Part shown: one piece after another, positions 45,395 to 54,781 of the stretch
Position numbering within the stretch: position 1 is the stretch's first letter
Layout of the letters: each line of letters begins with the position of its first letter
Assembly: GCA_914767885.1 (NCBI GenBank)
Contig: CAJZBQ010000005.1
Span: forward strand, 1,100,367-1,164,366
Direction: 5' to 3'
DNA: 64,000 bases
DNA from: Blepharisma stoltei
Taxonomy: Eukaryota; Ciliophora; Heterotrichea; Heterotrichida; Blepharismidae
Position numbers and translations under genes: made by a program
Notes under the pieces: generated by a model
The model's database searches: none
Told to the model about the DNA's origin: nothing
The model's input: only the letters and a program-made list of their open reading frames with translations

Positions 45395-48306
45395 TTATAA
45401 TAAACAACTTGCCATACAAAATGCAGTAGACTCAGGAGACCCGAAATCTAAAATACAGTTCAATATGCAAGTAGTGAAATCTTCAGCGTCATCATAGCTC
45501 TCATAGTTTTCTTTGCTCTTTGAATACTCTTTTAAAAAAACTTCCAAAGCACATTCATTTATATCTCGTATTTGATTGAATTCAATCATGCTTAAATAAT
45601 AATATTTCATGGCTGATATATCTCTTTCATTCCAAAAACTATTAGCACACATCTCGCTATGTGGCCAAAATCTTCTTTTAGTGTTACAATTTTTCACTTC
45701 TTCACTGCTGAGCACACAACTTATCCAGCCCGTCCTTCTCCCATACCCTGAGGTTTTTGTGTCTTAGAGGAGCGGTCTGAACTCTTGTCCTAACTCCCCC
45801 CCCCCTCCGTGAGCGAACAAAAAAATTTTGTTCACTCACGGAGGGGGGTTAATTTTTTTTTTTAAAAAAAAATTTATATATAAATTTTATAAAAAAATAT
45901 TTTTTTCGAAATTTAAAAAAAATCCTAATTTGCAAAAATTGGGAAGCAAATATTAATTTAATTTGCAAAATTTATGTTTTAAAACGCAATTTGTTTTAAA
46001 ATTAAACAGAATTAGCTCTAGATTTCATTATACTAATTATCACTTATATATCAAAATTTTTTTCCATTAAAATTTTTTCTATTAAAAAAATTTTTGTTCA
46101 CTCACGGAGGGTGGGTTTTTGGTCAAAAAATGGTGATTTTTTCTAATGGTTTTGTTCGCTCACGGAGGGGGGGGGGGGAGTAAGGAAAATGCCCTTCAAA
46201 CTAAAAAATTATTTGAAATTCTAAAACAATTCCAAAAAGTCAAATATCAATTTAAAAATTCCATTATATATGTCCTATTTGTCAATTTGAAAATTGACTT
46301 TTCATATTTTTCCTTACTCCCCCCCCATCCTTGATCGAACGACTCGCCATCGTTCGATCAAGGATGGGGGTTTAAAAAAAAATTTTTTTGGGAAAAATTT
46401 TTATATATAAAATGAAAAATATATATATATAGATTTTTTTTTATTTACTTTAAATAAGAGGATTAAGAGTATTTAATAATTATTTTTACAGCAAAAAATT
46501 GAATTAATTTCATAAAAATACCAATTTTTAATATTTTGATTTATTAGTTACCCTTCTAAACTGTATAAATTTTAATTTAAAATTATTTTTTTTTAAAATT
46601 TGAAAGAATCTCTATTTTATTAGATTATTGAGTTTTTAAGCCTAGGCTGATGTCTAAATCACTTCGGATGGTTGATTTCGCAGCTTTCTGTCATCTCAAA
46701 GCTCTGAAAACAACTTCATTAGGCACATCTTCCAAAGCATTTGATAACTAATATTTTTTATATATATAAAAATTTGCATGATATGAAAATCGTTCGATCA
46801 AGGATGGGGGTTAATTTCCCCAATTTTTAGGAATTTTTACAGTCAATCGTTCGATCAAGGATGGGGGGGGGAGTTAATTTAAAAATTTAATTTTTTATAT
46901 AAAAGCACTCGTCCTCAGGGATCTAAAATGAGGCTTGTGCTATACCTGGCTACTTCTCCCCAAAAGATGGCGATGTCAACAGAAAAGTTCGTAAGTGCAA
47001 ACCAATTCTTAGGACGAGGAGCCTGAAGTAGGCGAAGGCGGAGAGGGGCTAAAATAAATTCCGAAACCTAATCTAATGCAATTAATCTAATCTAATCACT
47101 GCTAAGCCACTTCATTTCAATTTTACGAAATTGAATATATGCCTTGTCACCAGGATTTAAAGAGCAATAACCAAATCGGTCTTCATTGTACCCACACAAT
47201 ATTAAAATGTCAGTTAGAGATAGGTTCTATACCTGTTCCGGCAGAAAGGGACCTATTTTCGAGCTCAAGTGATAGAGGTCATCCTCTTGAGAGTGTCGAA
47301 GGAAGAGAAGAGGCCAGTGCTGAGTCTGGCACTGATCAGAGAAGTCTTAAGGACTTGCTAACTTTAACGGTTCGACATTAGGCCGGCCCACCTACCGTTG
47401 TTCAGAGCTGTTAAACAAATTGGACCTCAAGCAAGGAGACTGTATACCGAGAGTAATTCATTAAACTTAAACTTAAACGTACCCACAAATGCAAGATCCT
47501 TGGATAAAATAAGAAGTCTTAGGGTCTGTTTTTGAAATGCAATCCTTTACATTTGTATTATAGCATCTTGCAGGTGCTTCATTGAGAGACTCTAAATTTT
47601 CAGTGCAAAAATATTGATTTCCTCCATTGATATTGCTACAAGTCCCAGAGCTACACATTAAATTCTGGTTTCTGATGCAACTATTTACTGAAATTTCTAC
47701 CCCAGGCTGAAGACTTCCATATTCAACACAAATGTTAAGGTTTGAGTTTGTATTTGAGATTTTATTGCAACCAGCATTATAAATGCAATCAAAGTCGCTT
47801 AAGCAGCCAATATTTCCAATCGATATCAGAGGCTTACAAAATCCGAAGCCTCCACTAATTTCTTGGCAAGAAAGCCCAGGGTTGCATTGCTCACTAACGG
47901 TGCATTTTCCATTTGATTTTATTCCTTCACATAAAAAGTTTTCTCCACAACCTAAAGAATATTCTGGGTCACAATCTGAACTAGCGGCACATTTTTCACC
48001 TGGGTAGCTTTTTGGCTGAGAAATTTTTTGAAAGACACATGAATAATTTTTATCGTTTTGATTCGGGATGCAAAATTGAGTCTCAGGGCATTTTTGGATG
48101 TAAAAAGTGTCAGAAATTGAATTATAGTAAGCGCAGGTTCCATTAGAAAGGGTTTGAGATAATTGCTTACAAGTGTAGCTTGGGCAGCCAGATGTGGGGT
48201 AATCAAACCAGCTATAAGGCAGGAATGAGGGCTGAGAAGAGAGGTTAGCTTCTTCACTTGAAACAAGAATAATCAAGGGTAAGAAGAAGAGAACAGAAAT
48301 TTGCAT
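45395..48306 (-). CDS. cysteine-rich secreted protein with two large insertions
   Basis: 408 residues after removing E7 (47197-47487) and compound element E6 (45713-47106). The signal peptide MQISVLFFLPLIILVSSEEA is clear. The mature part is full of evenly spaced Cys (SGCPSYTCKQL, CAASSDCDPEYSLGCGENFLC, EQCNPGLSCQE, SCIRNQNLMCSSGTC, FIQGSCICGY). E7 removal continues as GYNEDRFGYCSLNPGDKAY, and E6 removal at CTYAGCAGTGA gives MKWLSSEEVKNCNTKRRF, ending TTCILNCILDFG...CMASCLL. Disulfide-rich ectodomain, secreted or anchored; no known family. Ciliate Cys-rich surface proteins often look like this, but nothing specific identifies it. Confidence 0.8.
45794..46180. mobile_element. MITE family 1 copy (nested in E6)
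   Basis: 387 bp, TAA at both sides, perfect CTCCCC...GGGGAG ends. The facing pair of cores is at the left and the direct pair at the right, so it is inverted relative to the copy at 26543. Confidence 0.95.
46317..46873. mobile_element. MITE family 2 (CATCCTTGATCGAACG core)
   Basis: 557 bp, ends CTCCCCCCCCATCCTTG and CAAGGATGGGGGGGGAG, with TTA at both sides. Same plan as family 1: a fold-back at one end (CATCCTTGATCGAACG and complement) and two same-direction cores at the other, but with a different core. The inside is AT-rich plus a short GC-richer stretch near 46640-46740. Confidence 0.9.
47197..47487 (+). mobile_element. retroposon-like element E7 with (TTAAAC)n tail
   Basis: A 9-bp direct repeat GTACCCACA (47188-47196, 47479-47487). 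The 3' edge ATTAAACTTAAACTTAAAC is a simple-repeat tail. The body is GC-rich, about 280 bp, and contains ACGGTTCGACATTAGG, which resembles a tRNA-type B box. Probably a SINE. Removal keeps the Cys-rich gene open. Confidence 0.8.
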
Positions 48307-48466
48307 TTTTGAAGGATTATTTATAATTAATTGAATTTAGAAATAATAAAATGATATAGATACTTTTATATAGTCGCATGGGCTAAAAATAATTCATAAT
48401 AAATATAGAGATGATTTTAAGCGAATTTTGGGCCCTTTTTAATATAAAATTTTATAGCATCTAATC

Positions 48467-51400
48467 TTAAGTAAAGATCGCTCCCGAAATATCTATCTCA
48501 AGGCAAATCAACGTTGAGCTCTGTGAAGACCATAACAATTTCCCAGAATAATCAACTTTTTCATCTTCATTCCCACTATTTTTACCAGAATCCTCGAATA
48601 TTGCATTATTTTCTATAAGTTTTGTACCTTCCTCAAATTTTCACAATTTTACAGTCCCATCATCACTTCCCGACACAATGAACTTCCCACATTGGGAAAA
48701 CCCAACAGTTCAAACTGAGCTCGAATGGCCTAAGTACTCCTTCACCTTTTGTTGGTTATCCAAGTCTCATAGAATTATTGATTTATCATGACCTCCTGAT
48801 ATCAAATATCTCCCACATGGTGAAAAGCATACAGATCATATAGAATCGCAATGTCCTTCTATTATATTAATTGGACTTGGAGTGTCTATTTCTCATATAA
48901 TAATAGTCTGATCACGACTCCCTGAAGCCAAAAATTTTCCACATGGTGATCATGCCACAGACCACACTGTATCTTCATGTCCCACGAATTCTTTTATTTT
49001 TTGCTTCATTGCGACATTCCAAATTTTTATTTCATTATCAACTCCACCAGCAATAAAATTCCCACAAGGAGATCATTTGACAGATCAAAGACTTTCCCAA
49101 TTTTCTTCAATTTTTCAAATAATTTCTCCATTGTTGTATTCATAAATTTGTATAGTTTTATCATTGCTTGCTGACATTAAAAATTTTCCACATGGAGACC
49201 AAACAACTGTCGATACAGAGTCTGAGTGTACGGTAAATTTTTTTATTTCTTTTTCAAAATCCCATATTCTTACTGATTTATCGTCACTTGAAGATTAGAT
49301 TAGATATATGTTATAGCGGGTCTTAAGGGATTATTTCAGCCCCTCGCCGTCCCACGGATAGCTTCGCAGTGACGCTAAGCGCTATCCTCACACCACCTGT
49401 TTTCCCTTTCTGACGTCACCAAAAAATGGTGACGTCGAAGGTCTTCGGGGAAGCCACCCCATCCGGTCAGGGTCTCCGAATCTCAGCAGAAGACTCCTTT
49501 AACCTCTGACAGGGCTCAGAGTATAGGGGAATCGCCTTCTGCCTTCTCCATGACCTGTCGGAGCCGTATCACAGGCTCAGTAATGCTCTCATGGAGTGGT
49601 ATCGGGACTTTGTGCCAATAGGGTTAACTCGTAGGTAAGGAAAAAAAGGCAAGGGTCAGCCCCAAGCCAAAAAACCCACCCCGGAGAACTATCGCCATGT
49701 GTCTCGCCTTTTTCCTGGGCCTGGATCAACTCACAGGTCACCAGGAGTCCACGTCAGATCACGCCATTTTAATAATTCTTCACTTGAAGAAGCTAATAAG
49801 TTTCCATCTGGAGATCAAGAAACTGATCATATAGAGTCTTCGTGGCCTTTTAATATAGAAATTTGTTGAAATGTTTCTGAGCTTCAAATTTGGATTGTTT
49901 TATCGTGGCTCGCAGAAGCAAATAGATTTTGACAAGGCGAAAAAGAAACACATCAAACTGAATCAGAATGGCCTTCATATTCTTTAATTATTTGCTTCGT
50001 GTTAGGGTGCCATAAATTTACGAGCTTGTCTTGGCTACCAGTTGCTATTTGAGTTCCAGTAGGTGACCAAGAAACAGATAAGACTGAATCTGAATGGCCA
50101 AAAAATTCATTTATTTTTTCATGAGTCTCAATATTGAAAATTTTGACAGATTTATCATTGCAAGCATTTGCTAAAAATTTCTCACAGGGAGACCAAGATA
50201 CAGACCAAACCTGGTCTGAATTTTCACTTATTTCATAAGTCATATTTTCAGAGCTTCAAATTTTGATCGTTTTATCTTGGCTACTTGATGCAAGTAAATT
50301 TCCAAATGGGGATCAAGACAAGCATAAAATTGGGTCCAAGTGTCCTTTAAGAGAATACATTTTTTGATAATTTTCTGAGCTTCAAATTACAATTTGTAAA
50401 TCATTTCCTCCTGAAGCGATATATTTGTTATTAGGATTCCAGGAAACAGCTAGAACTGAGTCTGTATGCTCATCAAGCTCTTTATTGTTTTCACTATTTT
50501 CTAAATCCCATATTCTGATTTCTTTATCATGGCTTCCTGAAGCGATTTTATTACCTAAAGGATTCCAAGAAATCGATAAAACTGATGAAGAATGCCCAGA
50601 TAGCTCATTTATTTTTTTATTTTTTTCAATGTCTCATATTTTTATATTCATGTCATGGCTCCCTGAAGCTAAAGTATAGGGGTTTCCCCTAAATAGCCCT
50701 TACAGGGCTCTGGATTCTGTCCGGAATCCTTCGGTTGGTTGAACCAACTCACTACGTTGGTCGGACCAACTCACTTGTTGGCTCGATCAAACAAAGGATT
50801 CGGGACAGAATCCACAGTCCTGTAAGGGCTATCTAGGGGAAATCCCTATATTTCCTTTTGGAGACCATGAAAGAGTTACTACAGACTCTGTATGATCTCT
50901 ATATTCACTATAGAGAGAGTATGAGTTTTCTTCTATTTTTCAAATTTTTATTGATTTATCGTCTCCTGCAGAAGCTAAATATTTCCCATCAGGAGATCAT
51001 GAGACTGACCATACAGAATCAGTGTGACCTATCAAGGGATTGAATTCTCCAAATTTTATGTTCGATATATTTGAATTTTTTAGTTTTGTATAAAGAAGCT
51101 GAGATTGAGATAAATCGACGCCTTTCAGATAAGAATTTTCTAAATTTGTTTTATATAGGACAGATTTTGATAGGTCTGCATATGGAATTCTTATGCTGCT
51201 CATATCGAGATCTATGAATGAAAAATTTGAATGACTCAGAATAGTGATAGAGTTTGAAGATGCGATATCAAAATCCTTGGAAGCTCTTGAAAGAAGAATC
51301 ACTTGGTAAAAAAGCTCTTTTTGTTCTTTATTAAGCATTTCCTTTACTCCCCCCCTCCGTGAGTGAATAAAACCATTAGAAAAATCGCTATTTTTTGCCC

Positions 51401-52830
51401 AAAAACCCACCCTCCGTGAGTCAACAAAATTTTTTTAATAGAAAAAATTTTTATTGAAAAAAATTAGATATATAAATGATAATTAGAAATGAAATCTAGA
51501 GCTAATTCTGTTTTATTTTAAACAAATTGCTTTTTAAAACATAAATTTTATAAATTAAATTAATATTTGCTTTCCAATTTTTGCGAATTAGGATTTTTTT
51601 AAATTTCGAAAAAAAAAAATTTTTTATAAAATTTATATATAAATTTTTTAAAAAAAAAAAATTAAACCCCCCTCCGTGAGTGAACAAAATTTTTTTGTTC
51701 ACTCACGGGAGGGGGGGGAGTTAGTATTTTGAATACATTCAGCCTTTTAGTAAGGTTTATTTGATTGAAATAGCTCGCTTTTAATTCTTCTTTATTATTT
51801 CATTTATTGATATCTTTAAAAACAGATATTGAAAAAAAGTAATCTAGTCTAGGTTCAACAAAAATCTCATTGATTTTCATTATATCTCTACTGAATGGCT
51901 TTTTGTCCCAAATATCTAGATCGATTGATAAATTCTTTTCTTCAATTTGTTTGTTAAGAGTAATATCAAATTTCTTAATAGCGTCTTCTTTTGGAAGCAA
52001 TAAAAATTCTTCGCTTTCGCTAAATCCTACTTTTGGCACTCTCTGCATACCTTTGATATCATTAAAAAATTTTAAACAAATCTCAATATTTTTATTCAAT
52101 AGACCTTCTTTCTCATCCAATTTTCTTTTTATTTCCATGATTTCTTCTTGCGATTTTCTTATCAGAGATGACTTATTGCTTCAGAGTTCTTTTAGTTTGT
52201 GTTCGATGTGGGATAAAAGGTTGTGTTTATTATCTTGATTAAAATCAATAAATAACCAAAATATAACGTCGTTCTAATTTTCTGCTCTCCCCAACAGAAA
52301 ATCTGATATAGCATTTTTTATGAGGTTTGGCTTCACCCAGCGAATTTATCCTGACAATGATGTATAGCGCCCTAGGTAGCACAATTTGGATGCCCATCCC
52401 TTAGAGAATTCGAATTTTCTCGAAGTGTAGCATCAACCCTGGGTGGCGGAGATTGGGACCTTTAGAGTACCTGACGGATGCAAGTTGGTTCTACAAAGAA
52501 CTAGAAGGACAGCCATCAAAATCCGAATGTCCAAAGCTCAAGAGCCATTAAGATCAAGACTAGGCGGTGCACGGCGCAAGGTGGGTGGAGTCACAGGAGT
52601 GGAAGCCCGTTAAGGTGATGCGGCAGATGAGGCTAATTGTTAAAGAATTATTACTAATTAAGATTATGGCTAAGATTAAATTCAATAAACAAAGGCTGCG
52701 GATTATGCAAAGCAGACGATTTTAGCTTCAAGTGATCATAAAGGCATTTCTTGCAAAAGAAAAGATTGACTCCAGAGCAATCGCAATATGATACCGCCTT
52801 TCTTTGGCAATTGCTATTAGAACATTGCAT
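48467..52830 (-). CDS. B-box / coiled-coil / pentapeptide-repeat / WD40 protein with four insertions
   Basis: 959 residues after removing E9, a family-1 MITE, a palindromic IES and E8; the total is then exactly a whole number of codons. ATG at 52830. A Cys/His-rich B-box-like finger opens (MQCSNSNCQRKAVSYCDCSG, FFCKKCLYDHLKLK), then coiled coil, then pentapeptide-type repeats (IRIPYADLSKSVLYKTNLEN, SYLKGVDLSQSQLLYTKLKN). From ~residue 340 about 14-15 WD40 repeats run to the end (GHTDSVWSVSWSPDGKYLAS, GHSSSVWTVGFSQCGKFIVS), enough for two seven-bladed propellers. Many repeat Trp are TGA. It ends CLEIDISGAIFT, TAA. Likely a scaffold protein; partners unknown. Confidence 0.88.
49295..49790 (-). 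mobile_element. retroposon-like element E8 with (TAATC)n tail
   Basis: An 11-bp direct repeat TCACTTGAAGA (49284-49294, 49780-49790). On the minus strand it begins AATTATTAAAATGGCGTG and ends in TATCTAATCTAAT, as E4 does. GC-rich body without ORF. The target repeat has no TA. Precise loss restores LLASSSDDKSVRIWD, a WD40 blade. Confidence 0.85.
50675..50848. mobile_element. palindromic TA-bounded IES (174 bp)
   Basis: Ends TATAGGGGTTTCCCCTAAAT and TATAGGGATTTCCCCTAGAT, continuing as complementary arms (AGCCCTTACAGG). The centre contains several GTTGGTTGAACCAAC-type palindromes. TA-to-TA removal gives SWSPKGNTLASGSHD, a textbook WD40 turn. Confidence 0.9.
51347..51720. mobile_element. MITE family 1 copy inside the WD40 gene
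   Basis: 374 bp, TTA at both sides, CTCCCC...GGGGAG ends, some substitutions in the cores (GAGTGAATAAAACC). Removal joins RLNVFKIL to KEMLNKEQ in frame. Confidence 0.95.
52253..52689. mobile_element. retroposon-like element E9
   Basis: A 16-bp direct repeat GATTAAAWTCAATAAA with one mismatch (52237-52252, 52674-52689). The body shares blocks with E1 (GTTTGGCTTCACCCAGCGAA, GACGGATGCAAGTTGGTT, AAGATCAAGACTAGG), so E1 and E9 are one family. No ORF. Precise loss joins the B-box to the coiled coil (PLFIDFNQDNKHN). Confidence 0.85.
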
Positions 52831-53229
52831 ATTTTATCAATTAATATGCATCATATTATATACAGCGCTGAAGCATTAGATATGAGAATCTCTTTAGGTG
52901 TTTTCAGAATAAGCTTTGAGACCTCAATAATTCTAAAATGTATGAGAGAAATTTATGCAAGTAATTTTAAAGAATTTAAACCAATAGTGCTTCCTTTCAT
53001 ATCTTCTCTTAACTGCATGAGCTATCTTCAGCTTGCTAATAATTAATCCATTTTAGGTTACTTTTAATTGAATTTTTTAAGAATATTACATTAATCCTGC
53101 AACACTAATTTTGTGACAATGCATCGTTTAATATCCTTTTTAATATTACTTAAAATAATCACTATTGATATTAATATTAACTATTATCCAATATTTGAAC
53201 TGAAATTAAATTTGATTCTGTTAAATTTA
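52831..53229. other. intergenic, AT-rich
   Basis: About 400 bases between the WD40 gene start and the GH25 stop. No repeat or convincing ORF; a + frame at 52804-53046 overlaps the WD40 start and looks like a shadow. Confidence 0.4.
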
Positions 53230-54081
53230 CTACTCAATTAAAGTAGCTCCAGCATCAGTATCAAAATTAACTGTGGTATTGCAAATAGTCATAGGCCCTT
53301 CATATTGCTTCAAATAATAATCAATGAAAAAATCATATGAATCTGTATTGATTTCTGGAACATCATCATGCTGTATTGACCATAAAGTAAAACCGCCTGA
53401 ACCTACCCAGTTACTCCCTACAATATTAGTTCAATCAGTCTGGGATGTTAAAATTCCTGCTGTAGATGCCGCCAAGCTTCTTATAGAACTTCCCATTGAG
53501 AAAAGAAAATTTTGATTTTGTTGCTGAAATTGCAAAATGCTGCAAAAAACCGCAAAAATGCAAAAATCAAGTGTTTTTGTGCAAACACTCATGCAAAAAA
53601 AATGTAAAAGTGCGAAATTAAATGTAATTTCACAAATTTGTTTTGAATTTTTGCAAAAACATTTTATTTTTACATTTTTGCTGTTTTTGCACCATTTTTG
53701 CAATGTCTCCAGTTGCTGATTTGTACTCCATGCATATTTAGTAGCCTCTATCCAGATAGGATCTCTGACTTGCTCTAAGTATGGGGTAATCACCTCTACC
53801 AGCTCTAGAACCTGGTTTTGAGGGTTTCCACAAGGAAAGCAAGGAAACATATAAACCTGGATGCTCTGAAAGCCAGCACTTTGCGCATTTTGTATATTAG
53901 TTACTAAGTTTGGATCAACAGCCCCATAAGAGCAATAAGCTCGAATTATAACGAAAGTATATCCCTGATTGAGCAAACAAGCGAATGACTCTTTGCTAGT
54001 GGCTATTGATATGTCGACTCCCAGATCGGCAAAAGTCAAAGGGAAGAAAGAGAAGAAAAGGGAAAGAATAAAGTTTTTCAT
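53230..54081 (-). CDS. GH25-type lysozyme, secreted
   Basis: ATG at 54081 gives a signal peptide (MKNFILSLFFSFFPLTFA), then DLGVDISIATSKESFACLLN and GYTFVIIRAYCSYGAVDPNL, YMFPCFPCGNPQNQV, DPIWIEATKYAWS and a C-terminal SGGFTLWSIQHDDVPEINTD. These match the eukaryotic GH25 lysozymes of nematodes, Dictyostelium and Entamoeba: a TIM-barrel muramidase cutting peptidoglycan. For a bacteria-feeding ciliate a phagosomal digestive role is likely. The gene holds a 168-bp inverted-repeat insert (53530-53697) that keeps the frame open: 283 residues with it, 227 without. The family aligns better without it (LETLQ to FQQQNQNFLFSMGSS). TGA=Trp in SQTDWTNIV. Confidence 0.85.
53530..53697. mobile_element. 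in-frame inverted-repeat insert in GH25 gene (168 bp)
   Basis: Inverted ends ATTGCAAAATGCTGCAAAAA and ATTGCAAAAATGGTGCAAAA, both starting in TTGCAA, which is also the direct repeat at the borders. Rich in GCAAAAA motifs. It is 56 codons with no stop in the host frame and encodes Cys/Lys/Phe-rich residues atypical for a lysozyme. Confidence 0.65.
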
Positions 54082-54781
54082 TTTATTCCCCAAATTATTT
54101 TAGTGGAATTCATTAACATATAAAGATATAAGTAATCCCTAAAATTGCCCGGCAAGGGCGCAAGGATGGAGAGCTCCTCTCTTCAGTTGGTCTAACTGGA
54201 GAGCTGGTAATTGAACCTCAAGAGGTTCATTTGCAAACTCTCTAGTTGTTTTTAACTAACCTGAGTTGGACAGACCAACTGGAGAGTGGAGCTCTTCATC
54301 TTTACACCCTTGTCGGGCAATTTTAGTAATTACCGATATCATATAATGACGTCATATTAAAAACCCGTAATCAATGCATTTAATCTTTGAACCAAGAGTT
54401 AAATTTGAAGTTTAAAATAAATTACTTGGGATGAATCGCAATTTTTATTTTATTAGTATTTAGGCAACCCGATATGATCTTTTTGGGCTTTTAACTGCCA
54501 TTTAAAAGCAATGTCTTATTTTTTCGCATAAATAGCTATTTAGCTTTATTTAGCCAGATTAATTTAGGTTATTATATAATTTTTTAAGCTTTCTATAAAC
54601 CCAATCATATTTCGAATGCTCTTATATAAGTATATGCATTGCTAATTATTTTCTGACCTCAGTAACACAGGAGAGCCCATTGACTCGAAGTTTTTGTGTT
54701 TCAGTGGGTTTTTGTATCAAGATGCCTTGCCTTATAACACGGCATTTAAAAAGATGTTAACAGATTCAATTAGTATACTTT
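54082..54781. other. intergenic holding a palindromic element
   Basis: Contains the palindrome at 54140-54323 (listed separately). The rest is AT-rich; no gene recognised. Confidence 0.5.
54140..54323. mobile_element. palindromic TA-bounded element (intergenic)
   Basis: Ends TAAAATTGCCCGGCAAGGGC and TAAAATTGCCCGACAAGGGT, with arms continuing to GAGCTCC. The AATTGCC edge is shared with the IES at 27713. The centre has more hairpins built on CCAACTGGAGAG. Being intergenic, no frame test is possible. Confidence 0.7.

Larger units (their letters stand above)
45713..47106 (+). mobile_element. retroposon-like element E6 carrying two nested MITEs
   Basis: Flanked by TCACTGCTGAG (45702-45712) and TCACTGCTAAG (47096-47106), an 11-bp duplication with one mismatch. 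The 3' edge is AATTAATCTAATCTAA, the same tail as E4. The right part is GC-rich with AAAAGATGGCGATG. A family-1 MITE (45794-46180) and a family-2 MITE (46317-46873) sit inside. Removal of the whole block restores the Cys-rich gene. Confidence 0.8.
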
